55,222 nucleotides of DNA from CAYVWB01 sp964455395 (GCA_964455395.1 CAYVWB010000022.1:1-55222); one strand, 5' to 3'; positions 8,622 through 17,553 are shown, numbered from the stretch's first letter. A program made the numbers and translations. The notes: generated by a model from the letters alone, not told the origin.

Positions 8622-8954
8622 TCAGGACTCCACCTGAAAGAACGAGGTAAGCTGAACAAGGTCAAGAATCTTGCGGACTTGTTCGCTTGGCTTGAGGAGG
8701 CGCATCTCCACCCCCATCTCCTTGCACCGCTTGCGCAGCACCACCAGCGCGCTGATGCCCGTGGAGTCCATGAAGGACGTCTCGGAGAGGTCCACCGCCA
8801 CCTCTGTGGGCTTGGGCTCCGCGTTCTCCAGGGCGCTCACCATTTCGCGCTTGAGCTCCGGCGTCAGCTTCAGGGTCACCTCGCTCGGCAGTTTGAAAAG
8901 CAGGGCGCCGCCCTCGCGTTCGATGGAATATTCGGAGGTTTTGTGTTTGGTCAT
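8622..8954 (-). CDS. STAS-domain anti-sigma-factor antagonist
   Basis: 110 residues from ATG 8954 (begins MTKHKTSEYSI). A single STAS domain with the SpoIIAA-type phosphorylation motif SFMDSTGISAL, whose Ser in D-S-T-G would be the switch residue. It should reverse the action of an anti-sigma or other partner kinase when unphosphorylated; no such kinase lies nearby. The frame is open further upstream, but that part is Arg/Pro-rich and non-coding in character. Divergent from the bactofilin gene across 229 bp. Confidence 0.88.
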   Translation of the reverse strand: MTKHKTSEYSIEREGGALLFKLPSEVTLKLTPELKREMVSALENAEPKPTEVAVDLSETSFMDSTGISALVVLRKRCKEMGVEMRLLKPSEQVRKILDLVQLTSFFQVES

Positions 8955-9183
8955 GGGGCGCCTCGTCTCGCGATGTTGGGGAGGAACCGGGGTAGAGGGA
9001 TGGTAGGGCATCTTCCCCCGTCGCGCAAGCGTCGGTTGCGCTGCGCGCGTCGAACTTCCTGGCGGGGCTGGACGACGGCGCCGCCATGGGGTAGTGATGT
9101 CCACCCCCATCACCCGGCGATCACACTCGCGGACGGCGGCTCATTCGCCGCCCTCGCCGCCGCTTTCATGAGGTGACATACGT

Positions 9184-9654
9184 ATGGCTGGCAGGGAAGA
9201 TATCCACGCTTTTCTGGGCGTTGGCGCGGAATTCGAAGGCGTGTTGCGTTTCGAGGGCATGGTCCGCATGGATTGCCGTTTCCAAGGGACCGTGGAGTCT
9301 CAAGGGGTCCTCGCTCTGGGCGAGAAGGCGGAGTTCACCGGAGAAATACGCATCGGCCAGCTGGTCACCAGCGGGGCCATCCATGGGGACGTGGTGGCGC
9401 AGCATCGGGTGGTGCTTCAGAAGGGCTCGCGGCTCGTGGGCAACCTCACCACCCCCTTGCTGGACATGGAGGAAGGCGCGGTCTTCGAGGGGCGGCTCAT
9501 CATGGACGGCGGCCGCGAGGCGTCCCGCGAGGCCGGCAAGAGCAAAGCAGCTCCTCCCGCCCGGCCTGACGTCACGGTCGTCACCGCGGAGATCATCGAG
9601 GAAGGCGCCGATTCCACGGGGTCGAACCCGCGCAAGCCTTGGTACAAGTTCTAG
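9184..9654 (+). CDS. Bactofilin family cytoskeletal protein
   Basis: 156 residues. A bactofilin beta-helix core at about 8-110 with repeated hydrophobic-Gly strands (FEGVLRFEGMVRMDCRFQGTV, LVTSGAIHGDVVAQHRVVL) and short polar tails; the C-terminal tail is Lys/Pro-rich. Bactofilins polymerise without nucleotide and scaffold cell-wall or motility machinery. The start follows GAGG (9170-9173) by about 10 bases. Confidence 0.9.
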   Translation: MAGREDIHAFLGVGAEFEGVLRFEGMVRMDCRFQGTVESQGVLALGEKAEFTGEIRIGQLVTSGAIHGDVVAQHRVVLQKGSRLVGNLTTPLLDMEEGAVFEGRLIMDGGREASREAGKSKAAPPARPDVTVVTAEIIEEGADSTGSNPRKPWYKF

Positions 9655-9734
9655 TCGTCGGTTCCCGCGGGCAGCCTTTCATCAGCGTGTGGGCGTTGAG
9701 AGCGCGTCGCTCGATCCGGTCCCCTGGGGCCATG

Positions 9735-9774
9735 AAAAAAAGTCCCCGCCCTGGCGGTGGACCAGGACGGGACT
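9735..9774 (-). terminator. Rho-independent terminator of the 77-aa gene
   Basis: On the minus strand a GC-rich imperfect hairpin (AGTCCCGTCCTGG pairing with CCAGGGCGGGGACT) is followed by seven T (bases 9741-9735). It lies about 40 bp after the stop of the gene at 9816. Confidence 0.8.
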
Positions 9775-9815
9775 GGCATCATTGATGACGACTCACTCAT
9801 GGAAAGGGGCCACTC

Positions 9816-10049
9816 TTAATAGTAGCGCCATGCGCCGGGTGCTTCGCGGAGGAAGAGGTCGAATTCCTCGCTCACGCCAACTCGCACTTCACCATCGGTG
9901 TTGAGCAAGGTGACGTTTTTCTCCGGATCGAAGCCGTTGTCCAACGCGAGTTCTTCCAAGTGATGTTTCACGCCGTCCACTTTGTTTTTGACGGCGACGT
10001 TGCCTTCGTACGATTCCTGCGGGTATCGGGCTGCTGTGACAAAGTACAT
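9816..10049 (-). CDS. Small conserved protein (77 aa) under a putative Fur box
   Basis: Begins MYFVTAARYPQESYEGNV and ends APGAWRYY. Start ATG 10049 has AAGGAGG upstream (very strong). The protein is soluble and acidic and lacks cysteines; I recognise no named family. Its own promoter carries a near-consensus Fur box and it has a dedicated terminator, so it is a monocistronic, probably iron-regulated gene. Function unknown. Confidence 0.85.
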   Translation of the reverse strand: MYFVTAARYPQESYEGNVAVKNKVDGVKHHLEELALDNGFDPEKNVTLLNTDGEVRVGVSEEFDLFLREAPGAWRYY

Positions 10050-10092
10050 ACTGCCCTCCTTCTCGTTGGGGCGTGTTCTTGTCTTGCCTCAT

Positions 10093-10120
10093 ATGATAAC
10101 CATTCTCATGGCGGGCGCAA
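10093..10120 (-). promoter_or_regulatory. Promoter with overlapping Fur box
   Basis: Minus strand: TTGCGC (10120-10115), 16-bp spacer, TATCAT (10098-10093). The sequence TGATAAC-C-ATTCTCA (plus strand 10094-10108) matches the 7-1-7 Fur consensus TGATAAT-N-ATTATCA at 12 of 14 arm positions and covers the -10 box and spacer, where bound Fur would block transcription. Confidence 0.7.
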
Positions 10121-10211
10121 GGGGTTGGCTGTGGCCGCCAGTGACCGCTTCGAGCGCCGCTGACCGAGTGCGACCTGCGCCGACTGCGGGGCTACGGGGC
10201 TACGGGGCTGC

Positions 10212-10335
10212 GGGGCCTGAGGATCTGGGGATCCGGGAATCCTCGGATCTGGGGGCCTGAGGATCTGCGGGGCCTGCGGCGATCGTGGTGAGGGTCGGGG
10301 GGATCACCCCTGTTCTCGGGATCACCCCTGTTCTC
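10212..10335. repeat. Short direct repeats near the transglutaminase gene end
   Basis: GGGGCCTGAGGATCTG occurs exactly at 10212-10227 and 10252-10267. GGGATCACCCCTGTTCTC occurs twice in tandem at 10300-10317 and 10318-10335; the second copy runs into the gene and encodes its last residues (the stop is at 10322). Confidence 0.85.
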
Positions 10336-12358
10336 GGGACGTCCCCGAGGAGGGCGGTTCCTGCGAGGGTCGCTTGTGACTGCGTTGGTCGTCCTGCCGC
10401 ACGCGGGGCGCAGCCGGCAGGGCGTCGGCTTCCTGCTGGAGCCGAGCGGCGAGCGCCTCTGCGCGCTTGCGGCGGGGGTCGAATCGATACTGGTAGTGCA
10501 GCTGCGCAAGCTGCGTCAGGGGAGCGCCGCCGACGCGGCTTGCCCATGTCAGCACGGGTTCGCCAGGCGCGCGCGGCCACAGCGCGGCCCAGCGCGTCAT
10601 GACGTCGTAGAAGGGGGAATCCGTCCCGAAGAGCGCTTCCCGGGGCGCCGTCACGACTTCGCGTCGACGCCGTCGGAAACCGCCGCGTCGCCACATGCGA
10701 TACGCCAGAAAAAGCGCCGCCGCCACGCCGATGAACAGCAACGTAGGCCGTACGCCCGCCTCGCGCATCTCCAGGCGCCATCGTTGGAAGGCGAAGGCCA
10801 GTTGGGCTCGTGTGTCCTGGAGCCACTGCCATTCGGAAAGGGGCGCGCTGTCCTCCAGCAACCACCGCTGGGGCGTGGGGTCCAGGGTGCGCCAAGCTCC
10901 GTCCAGCCACGCCACCACCCAGCTGTGCGAATGACTCGCCCGCGCGACGTACAGATTCTCCGGGAGTTCGCTGCCCGGCGCGGGCTCCTCGACCACATAC
11001 CCGAGCACGTAGCGCGTCGGCACGTCAAGCCGTCGCAGCAGGAGCGCCAGCGCCGTGGCGAAGTATTCGCAATGTCCCGAGCGGGTCACGGTGAGGAACG
11101 CTTCCAGGGGATCCATCGACTCGTCGGCGCGGACCTGTCGCAGGGAGTAGCCGAAAGTCGTACGGAAGTGCTCCGTCAAGGTGAGGGCGGCTTGGGACGG
11201 CGGCATCGCGAAAAGGCCCAGGCGCTCGGCGTAGGCGTCCAGGAAGCGGTGTTGATCGCGGGTCGTCAGGAGGTCCACGTGGATGGGTGGATCGAGCCTG
11301 GCCGCTTGGCCGTCCATCCATGTCTCGTAGGACTCGAAGGCGCGGCCGCCGGCCACGCGCACCGCGCCGAAGCCGGTCGTTTCCAGCCGTTCGACGTCCA
11401 GGCCGCGCACCATCGGGGCGGCGCGCGGCAGCGCCAGCATGCCGGCGCCGAAACGCAGCCGTTGGTAGATGGTCACGGGTTTTCGGAGATCGCCTTGTGT
11501 CGGCGCGAGGCGATATGTCCGGGAGTCGGGAGGCTGCGGCGTGACGGGGTCGAAATCCACGGTCGTGGCGCTCCACGAGCCGTTGTTGTAGAAATTGTAG
11601 GCCGAGTTCATCAACAGGAGCGGCTGAAGGAGCGGCTCGCTCGTCTGCACGCGCAACACGATCTCGCGGGAGAATTTGATCTCGCCGATTTCGCCAATAC
11701 CCGTGGACGCGTGGAAGGGCCAGTCGCGACGGTCGTTGGCGACCCAGTCGCGAGCCCACTGCTGGGCGGCGTCGATCCCGCGTTGGAGCAAAAAACCTCC
11801 GCCCAGAGCGACGACCGTCAGCAAGAGCCAGACGAACGTGCGGGAGCCGGCCGGTCGGTTCGCCGCCAGCGTCAAACCCACCACCACAGCGATGGCCGGA
11901 TAGTACCACTGCGCATGGAGGTTGGCGGCGGCCGCCGCCACCAGACACAGTCCGCCATACAGTGGGAGCAGCGCAACGCGCGGCCCCCCCGCGGGACGTG
12001 AGGGACGTGACCCCGGCAGGGTGATCAACGCGCCAAGGGGGAGCCGTCGGCGACGGCTGTAGGCGTGCGCCAGTCCCAACGGCGCGAAGAGCAGGGGGCT
12101 CCACTGCAGCAAGGATTTCCCCAAAGGCGGGTCGTCCGGGGAAAGAAAGAGGTGCACGGCGGCCCCAGCCGTCAGGAGCAGGCAGAGATCGAAGACGAGG
12201 CCCACGTCGCGGTCACGCAGCTCCAGCTGGAACGTGGTGAACCGACGGGCCTCCAGCGCCAGAGCCAGAGGCAGCGCCGCCATGAGCAGTCCGGTGGACC
12301 AACCCCACAGCGCCAGCGCCAGCGCGAGGCTCAGAGGCGGGAGCGTCACGGCGCGCAC
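10322..12358 (-). CDS. Membrane transglutaminase-like protein (TgpA/DUF3488 family)
   Basis: 678 residues. N-terminal membrane part (about six segments within residues 1-200), a periplasmic transglutaminase-like domain with catalytic Cys in SGHCEYFATALALLLR, His in ASHSHSWVV and Asp in TLDPTPQRW, then a C-terminal membrane segment (LLFIGVAAALFLAY) and a cytoplasmic tail. GTG start at 12358 overlaps the upstream DUF58 gene by 13 bp. Third gene of a moxR-DUF58-tgpA operon, a widespread set of uncertain role, possibly cell-envelope or protein maturation. The final codons lie in an 18-bp tandem repeat. Confidence 0.92.
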   Translation of the reverse strand: MRAVTLPPLSLALALALWGWSTGLLMAALPLALALEARRFTTFQLELRDRDVGLVFDLCLLLTAGAAVHLFLSPDDPPLGKSLLQWSPLLFAPLGLAHAYSRRRRLPLGALITLPGSRPSRPAGGPRVALLPLYGGLCLVAAAAANLHAQWYYPAIAVVVGLTLAANRPAGSRTFVWLLLTVVALGGGFLLQRGIDAAQQWARDWVANDRRDWPFHASTGIGEIGEIKFSREIVLRVQTSEPLLQPLLLMNSAYNFYNNGSWSATTVDFDPVTPQPPDSRTYRLAPTQGDLRKPVTIYQRLRFGAGMLALPRAAPMVRGLDVERLETTGFGAVRVAGGRAFESYETWMDGQAARLDPPIHVDLLTTRDQHRFLDAYAERLGLFAMPPSQAALTLTEHFRTTFGYSLRQVRADESMDPLEAFLTVTRSGHCEYFATALALLLRRLDVPTRYVLGYVVEEPAPGSELPENLYVARASHSHSWVVAWLDGAWRTLDPTPQRWLLEDSAPLSEWQWLQDTRAQLAFAFQRWRLEMREAGVRPTLLFIGVAAALFLAYRMWRRGGFRRRRREVVTAPREALFGTDSPFYDVMTRWAALWPRAPGEPVLTWASRVGGAPLTQLAQLHYQYRFDPRRKRAEALAARLQQEADALPAAPRVRQDDQRSHKRPSQEPPSSGTSREQG

Positions 12359-13653
12359 AGGTCTTCCTCCAAGGCGGCTGGCCGGATGCGGCGCACCATG
12401 GCGGCGTGGCCGTCCTCCCGGGCGATTGTTTCATCCGTGACCACGTAGATGTCCGTGGTCAAGCCGGCGGCGCGCAGGGCCGCCATCATGCGGCGGCGGG
12501 GTTCGTCCCACCCGAGGAGCACGCACGCCACCCCGCTCATGTGCGGGGCGTTGCTCAGGATGGCTTCCTGCAATGTGCTGATGTCCTTGTCGAAACAGGG
12601 AGCGGCGCCGGCCATGGCCTCCAACAGCGCCTGCGCGTCGAGGCGGCCGCGGCCCGCGGTGAGCCGCCGCGTTTCGTCCGCAATGAAGAGCAGGTCCAGC
12701 AGCGAGTCTTCGGGCCGGTCCGCCAGTGTCAGCGAGGCCGCCACGGAGACGGCGGCTTCGAAGACGGCGTGGGGCAGCAACGCGCCGTGCGCGTGGGGGA
12801 AAGTGTCCAACGCGAGCGCCAGCCGCGCCACGTATTCATCGTGATATTCCTTGACCTTCGGTGTGCGGAAACGCGCCAGGCTGGGCCAGTGGATGCGACG
12901 TACGGAGTCTCCGGGCTGGTATTCCCGCAAGCCGGCGAACTCCTGCGCATCGCCGCTGGCCAGCGTCTGGGGGATGTCCCCGGGTTGTCGGCGGCGGCCG
13001 GCGCGCAGGCGCAGGGCCGGGCAGGGGTGGGTGCGCGGCAAGACAAGAAGGGTGTCTTCCACTTCCAGAAACGTGGTCCCCAGGTAGAGGCCCAGGGGAT
13101 CCTGCAGCCCCACCACGCCGCCGCGGAAAGCGAGAACGCCTCGTGCGCGGGGCGTCAGCGTGACTGTCAGCGACGTCTCCCCGTGCGGCGCCACCGCGGC
13201 GACGTCCCCTTTCGTCTCCACCGCCGCGGCGGAGCACCAGCGCAGCACCTCCATGTCGCTGGCGGGCAGAGGCGGCGGCGGCCTCCACGAGATATCCTCC
13301 ATATAAGACATGGACCGCGCCACGCTGTCGCGGCGGTTCTGCAGCGTCACCTGAAAGGTGACGGGGTCGCCCACCATGGCGTGACGCGGCAACCGACGGC
13401 TGACGGCGAAAGCCTGGTGGGTGCGGAAGGCGCGCGCCTGCCCCCACGCCACCGCGAGGAGCAACAGCATGCAACAGCACGCGAAAAGCTGGTAGTTCAA
13501 GGTGGCGCGGGTGCTGATGACGAAGGGCAGCGTGACGGCGTAGCCCAGCAGGGCGAAGCGGCCCAGCGGCGTGAAGCGTCTGAAGAACCGCGTCCCTTTC
13601 AGCAACAGCAGCCGCGTGAGCTGAAGGCGGGTCTGCAGGGGACGGCTCTTCAT
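12346..13653 (-). CDS. DUF58 protein
   Basis: About 435 residues. Two N-terminal membrane segments (FALLGYAVTLPFVI; LFACCCMLLLLAVAW), a beta-rich middle region, and the DUF58 signature GDAQEFAGLREYQPGDSVRRIHWPS near residue 215, followed by a von Willebrand A-like region. Partner of MoxR ATPases. I chose ATG 13653 (MKSRPLQTR); a longer frame upstream overlaps the moxR gene and is Arg/Pro-rich, not coding-like. No clear ribosome site precedes the start, suggesting coupling to moxR. Confidence 0.9.
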   Translation of the reverse strand: MKSRPLQTRLQLTRLLLLKGTRFFRRFTPLGRFALLGYAVTLPFVISTRATLNYQLFACCCMLLLLAVAWGQARAFRTHQAFAVSRRLPRHAMVGDPVTFQVTLQNRRDSVARSMSYMEDISWRPPPPLPASDMEVLRWCSAAAVETKGDVAAVAPHGETSLTVTLTPRARGVLAFRGGVVGLQDPLGLYLGTTFLEVEDTLLVLPRTHPCPALRLRAGRRRQPGDIPQTLASGDAQEFAGLREYQPGDSVRRIHWPSLARFRTPKVKEYHDEYVARLALALDTFPHAHGALLPHAVFEAAVSVAASLTLADRPEDSLLDLLFIADETRRLTAGRGRLDAQALLEAMAGAAPCFDKDISTLQEAILSNAPHMSGVACVLLGWDEPRRRMMAALRAAGLTTDIYVVTDETIAREDGHAAMVRRIRPAALEEDLCAP

Positions 13654-13694
13654 GACGTCAGGAGGTGGACGGCGCAGCGCGGGGCCTTCACGCC

Positions 13695-14759
13695 TCACAC
13701 GGGGGGCGCGAGTTCTTCCAGGATGCGGGTGATGATGGCCAAGGCGGTCTCGCCGGCGTACTGCGCCTGTTGCTCCAGGAAGAGGCGGTGGGGCAGCGTG
13801 ACGGGGGCGGCTTCCTGCACGGCGTCCGGCGTGAGAAAATCGAACCCGTCCGCCAGCGCCAAGGCTTGGCTGACGCGCATCAGCATGAGCGAGGCGCGTG
13901 GTCCCGCGCCCAGGCGCACGCCCGGCGCGCGGCGTGTGGCGGTGGTGATGTCCACGATGTAGCGCGCAAGCTCCGGGCTCACCCGGACGCGTCGCGTCCC
14001 TTCCTGGAGCGTCACGGCGTCGGCGAGGCTTGCGCAGGGCTGGAGGGTTTCCAGCGGATGCCGCACCATCTGGGCTTGCAGCATCGCCACCTCCTGCGCG
14101 GGGGCCACGTATCCCAGGGAGAAGCACACGGCGAAACGGTCCAGCTGGGACTCGGGCAGGGGGTAGGCGCCGTGATGGTCCGCGGGGTTCTGTGTGGCGA
14201 TGACGTGGAAGGGCGCCGGCAGGGTGCGGTTTTCCCCTTCTATGGAAACCTGTCGCTCGGCCATGGCCTCCAGCAAAGCGGACTGCGTGCGAGGGGAGGC
14301 CCGGTTGATCTCGTCCGCGAGCAGGATGTTCGTGAAGACGGGGCCTTCGTGGAAGTGGAAGGAGTGGTCCGCCGGGTTGTAGATGGAGACGCCGAGGATG
14401 TCTGCGGGGAGGAGGTCCGGCGTGAACTGCGCGCGGGTGAAACGCGCTTCGAAGGACGCGGCCAGTGACTTGGCCAGGGTGGTCTTGCCGGCGCCGGGGG
14501 CGTCCTCCAGCAGGGTGTGGCCGCCCGCGGCGAAGGCGGCCAAGGTCAGGCGCACGGCCCGGCTCTGGCCCACCATCACGCGCTCGATGTTCGCCGCCAC
14601 GGCGTGGAAGACGCCTCGCGCCGCCTCCAGGGAGATGTCGTCCTGCGAGGCTTCTTCCTGCGAGGCTTCCTCGGGCGAGGGCTCTTCAGGCGAGACGTCT
14701 GGCGTGGCGGACGACGGCGTATGCGTTGCAGCGGGCGGGGAGTGGGCGTCGCGAGTCAT
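13695..14759 (-). CDS. MoxR-family AAA+ ATPase
   Basis: 354 residues. Walker A DAPGAGKTTLA near 86-96, Walker B ILLADEINRA, sensor 1 VIATQNPADHHG. The 35-residue N-terminal extension contains short acidic repeats (EEPSPEEASQEEASQDD). MoxR ATPases act as chaperones that assemble or activate partner proteins; the partner here is probably the DUF58 and transglutaminase proteins encoded just downstream. Confidence 0.94.
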   Translation of the reverse strand: MTRDAHSPPAATHTPSSATPDVSPEEPSPEEASQEEASQDDISLEAARGVFHAVAANIERVMVGQSRAVRLTLAAFAAGGHTLLEDAPGAGKTTLAKSLAASFEARFTRAQFTPDLLPADILGVSIYNPADHSFHFHEGPVFTNILLADEINRASPRTQSALLEAMAERQVSIEGENRTLPAPFHVIATQNPADHHGAYPLPESQLDRFAVCFSLGYVAPAQEVAMLQAQMVRHPLETLQPCASLADAVTLQEGTRRVRVSPELARYIVDITTATRRAPGVRLGAGPRASLMLMRVSQALALADGFDFLTPDAVQEAAPVTLPHRLFLEQQAQYAGETALAIITRILEELAPPV

Positions 14760-14799
14760 TGGAGGGGCGTCCTTCGGGTGCGGCGACCCGGGCTGAGCG

Positions 14800-15264
14800 C
14801 TACTGGCCGTAGTTGATGCGGCAGTACTGTTCGCAGATGGTGTTGGCGCGGCGGCGGAAGCCTCGGCATCCGAACGCCGACGCGCCGATGAATGCTTCGC
14901 TCTTCACCTCGTCGCAGGCCGCGATGCACGCCGTACGGTTGGGGTAGGGCCGTTTCAACGCCTCGGTGTAGCGGTCGCAGACGCGAGCCTGGAAGGAGAA
15001 GTCGCAGCCGGCGGCGCCGAAGCTGCTGCGCTGGGAGTCGTCGTCGGCGAAGCGGCAGCGGAAGCGGAAGTCCGAGATGTCCATGGTGGGATTGAGGAAA
15101 GCCTGCACGGGTCGGGCGTCGGCCATGAAGACGACGCAGGCGAGCAGGGCGCAGGCCAGGGCTGTGACCATCCGGGCGGGCAAGACTGCTTTGAGGCGTC
15201 CCGGACGCGCAAGGGACCCCGTGAACTGCGTGAACTGCGAAAATTGCGGGGTGCGTGTCTGCAT
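14800..15264 (-). CDS. Exported 8-Cys protein, paralogue A
   Basis: 154 residues from ATG 15264, chosen for GGAGG five bases upstream. A long N-region, then a signal sequence (ALACALLACVVFMADARPVQA, predicted cleavage after QA) precedes a mature part of about 100 residues with eight cysteines. It aligns along its length with the next gene: C-R-F-A, C-D-x-S-x-Q, C-D, C-x-A-A-C-x-x-V-K, C-x-x-F, A-N-x-x-C-E-x-x-C-R. I do not recognise the family. Probably periplasmic, either disulphide-bonded or metal-binding. Confidence 0.8.
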   Translation of the reverse strand: MQTRTPQFSQFTQFTGSLARPGRLKAVLPARMVTALACALLACVVFMADARPVQAFLNPTMDISDFRFRCRFADDDSQRSSFGAAGCDFSFQARVCDRYTEALKRPYPNRTACIAACDEVKSEAFIGASAFGCRGFRRRANTICEQYCRINYGQ

Positions 15265-15273
15265 GAAATCCTC

Positions 15274-15309
15274 CACGATTGGGTCATGAGAGGCCACGAT
15301 GGGGTCATG
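15274..15309. repeat. 15-bp direct repeat upstream of paralogue A
   Basis: CACGATTGGGTCATG (15274-15288) and CACGATGGGGTCATG (15295-15309), 21 bp apart, one mismatch. They lie next to the ribosome site of the 8-Cys gene and could be an operator or chance duplication. Confidence 0.6.
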
Positions 15310-15402
15310 GCGAGCCATGACACCACGTTTCGTCAGCGGGGCGGCGCCGACGGTCATGGTCCATCATACCCCATCGCGGAGGATTGGCAAGCGGCGACTC
15401 CG

Positions 15403-15783
15403 TTATTTGAAATGCCCGCGACAGACCCGCTCGCAGAGGACGTTGGCCTGGTCGGCGAAGTTGCTGCAGTTGAGCATGGAGCCGATCATCTCGTCTGTCT
15501 TGACCTGCTCGCACGCAGCGAGGCACTCGTCCATGCTCGCCATTTTCTGCTCCAGGGCGTCGGCGAACTTGTCGCAGATCTGCTCTTGGTAGGAGAGGTC
15601 GCACTCCGAGGTGGCGACCCCCGTGGCGTCGCCGGCGAAACGGCATTCCTCACGGAACTGGGTGGTGTCCATGGCTTGCCCCTCGGCGGCGTGCGCCGTG
15701 GCGGCGAAGAGGAGCAAGGCCGCGGCGGCGAAGAGCACGGTGACGATGCGTTGGCGAAGCCCGGATCGTGTCTTGACGGACAT
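15403..15783 (-). CDS. Exported 8-Cys protein, paralogue B
   Basis: 126 residues from ATG 15783 (GGAGG ribosome site). Signal peptide IVTVLFAAAALLLFAATAHA, cleavage after AHA. The mature part shares all eight cysteines with paralogue A in the same order and near-identical spacing, including CLAACEQVK and CERVCRGHFK. The two genes are 138 bp apart and read the same way, so this looks like an old tandem duplication. Function unknown. Confidence 0.82.
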   Translation of the reverse strand: MSVKTRSGLRQRIVTVLFAAAALLLFAATAHAAEGQAMDTTQFREECRFAGDATGVATSECDLSYQEQICDKFADALEQKMASMDECLAACEQVKTDEMIGSMLNCSNFADQANVLCERVCRGHFK

Positions 15784-16092
15784 GGGAATCCTCCAGTGGT
15801 TGGGGTTCATCTCCCGCGCAGGAATCGCGCCGGACGCTCGGCGCCGGGTTGTCTGCTCGGGACGGCGCATGGCGAGGCGCGGGAGCTCGGCGTTCACTCT
15901 AGAGGACGCCGCTTCGAGCACAAGGGGAGTTGCGGAAAATGCCCGGAAGTCGCCACGCCTCGGGGAGGAATGCAAGCCGCTCGACAGATCAGCCGGTCGA
16001 GAGGGAGCCGAGCTGGCGCGTCGATGAAACGCGAAAACGCCCCCTCCGACACGGCGGCGGAGGAGGCGTGGAAAGTCTTTTGCAGCAGGCGG
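15784..16092. other. Intergenic, holds one terminator
   Basis: 309 bp between the oxidoreductase gene and paralogue B, both on the minus strand. It should carry the paralogue B promoter, but I see no convincing -35/-10 pair. The only clear element is the hairpin at 16034-16069. Confidence 0.5.
16034..16069 (-). terminator. Rho-independent terminator after the FAD oxidoreductase
   Basis: Minus strand: 12-bp stem ACGCCTCCTCCG / CGGAGGGGGCGT (one wobble) followed by TTTT, 24 bp beyond the stop at 16093. Confidence 0.8.
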
Positions 16093-17547
16093 TTACGCGG
16101 GTTCGGATTCCCGTGGCGACGCGGCGTCCCGGTTCACGGCGCCCAGGGTCTCCAGAATGCGTCCGGCAGGGATGAGTCCTGTGGCGGCGGCGGAGACGAT
16201 GTTGCCGGCCACGCCGGGCCCGTCTCCGGCCACATAGAGACCGGGGACGGTGGTCATGAGGTTGGAATCGGTCTCCACCTGTGTGGCGAAGAACTTGATT
16301 TCCGGCGCATAAAGCAGGGTCTCGTCGTTGGCCACGCCGGGGGCGACGAGGTCAAGCTTCTCCAGACCCTCCATGATGTTGGTGAGGATGCGATGGGGCA
16401 GGAACATGGCGATGTCCCCACAGACCACGTTCTTCAGCGTGGGCTCCAGCGAGCCCTTGCCGATGCGGCTCCAGGTGGAGCGGCGGCCCCGTTTCAAATC
16501 CCCGAAGCGCTGGAGGATGGGCCGCCCCCCGCCGATGAGCGTGGCCAGCCGACCGATGGCTTCGCCGTACGCCTGGTTGTCCGAGACGGGCTCCGTGAGC
16601 ACCACCTTGGAGAGGAAAGCGAAGTTGGAGTTCATGGACTTGCGGTCCATGTACGCGTGGCCGTTCACGCAGACGAAGTCCTGGTAGTTTTCCAGGGAGA
16701 CGAACCCTTCCTTGTTGGTGCAGAAGGTGCGGGTCTGGTCGTCGTACTTGCCGGTCTGGATGAAGAACGTGGGGTCGTAGATGACGTCTGTGACGTCTTG
16801 GAGGATGTCCTTGTGGACCTCCACGCGCACGCCTATTTCGATGCCCCGCTGGGAGAGTTTCACCCCGTTGCGGCCGGCCACTTCCGCCACCCAGTCCGCG
16901 CCCACGCGTCCCGGCGCGAGGATGACATTGTCCGCATGGAAGGCGCCTTTCTTGGTCAGCACGCCGTGCACCCGGCCCTCCTCCACGATGACGTCCAGGG
17001 CTTCGGCCGAGGTGATGATCTCCAGCCCGCGCGCGCGCATGGCTTCCGTCATCTCCTGGATGTAGCAGGGCAGCTTGTCGCTGCCGAGGTGTTTTTGCCG
17101 GATGAGCAGCAGGTCGATGCCGTGGATCTTGGCTTTCTTGCGCAGTTCCTCGGCGGCGTGGGCGTCCGTGGGATAGACGGGGCCGTCCATGCCGAATTCG
17201 TTGAAGATGGCCTCCGTCTTGCGGATGAGTGCTTCTGCGTCGGCCAGAGACATGAACTGCGTGAGGTCCGTCTTGCCCAGCTTGGGGATGTAGTTGAGCT
17301 TGCCGTCGGAGTAGAGGCCGGCGCCGCCCACCCCGGCGAGGATGTGGCACGGGTTGCACTTCTTGCAGGCCATGTCCTCTTTGATGGGGCACTTGCGGCT
17401 GGGGATGTCGCGGCCCTTGTCCAGCAGCAGGACCTTGAGATGGCGGCCCTCCGGGAGGGTCGCCTGGGAAAGAGCGTACGCGGCGAAGAGGCCGGCGGGG
17501 CCGGCGCCAACGATGATGACGTCGTAATGGTCGGTCAAGCGAATCAC
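16093..17547 (-). CDS. FAD-dependent oxidoreductase with Cys cluster
   Basis: 484 residues. Dinucleotide-binding motif DVIIVGAGPAGLFAAY at the N-terminus; a Cys-rich segment CPIKEDMACKKCNPCHILAG near residue 53-72; FAD/substrate-domain motifs GGVGGAGLYSDGKLNYIP-like and a C-terminal LYVAGDGPGVAGNIVSAAATG that closes the FAD site. It belongs to the COG2509-type dehydrogenases, whose substrate is not established. It starts only 6 bp after the hybrid kinase stop, so the two are one operon. The terminator at 16034-16069 ends the unit. Confidence 0.88.
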   Translation of the reverse strand: MIRLTDHYDVIIVGAGPAGLFAAYALSQATLPEGRHLKVLLLDKGRDIPSRKCPIKEDMACKKCNPCHILAGVGGAGLYSDGKLNYIPKLGKTDLTQFMSLADAEALIRKTEAIFNEFGMDGPVYPTDAHAAEELRKKAKIHGIDLLLIRQKHLGSDKLPCYIQEMTEAMRARGLEIITSAEALDVIVEEGRVHGVLTKKGAFHADNVILAPGRVGADWVAEVAGRNGVKLSQRGIEIGVRVEVHKDILQDVTDVIYDPTFFIQTGKYDDQTRTFCTNKEGFVSLENYQDFVCVNGHAYMDRKSMNSNFAFLSKVVLTEPVSDNQAYGEAIGRLATLIGGGRPILQRFGDLKRGRRSTWSRIGKGSLEPTLKNVVCGDIAMFLPHRILTNIMEGLEKLDLVAPGVANDETLLYAPEIKFFATQVETDSNLMTTVPGLYVAGDGPGVAGNIVSAAATGLIPAGRILETLGAVNRDAASPRESEPA

Positions 17548-17553
17548 CTCGAA

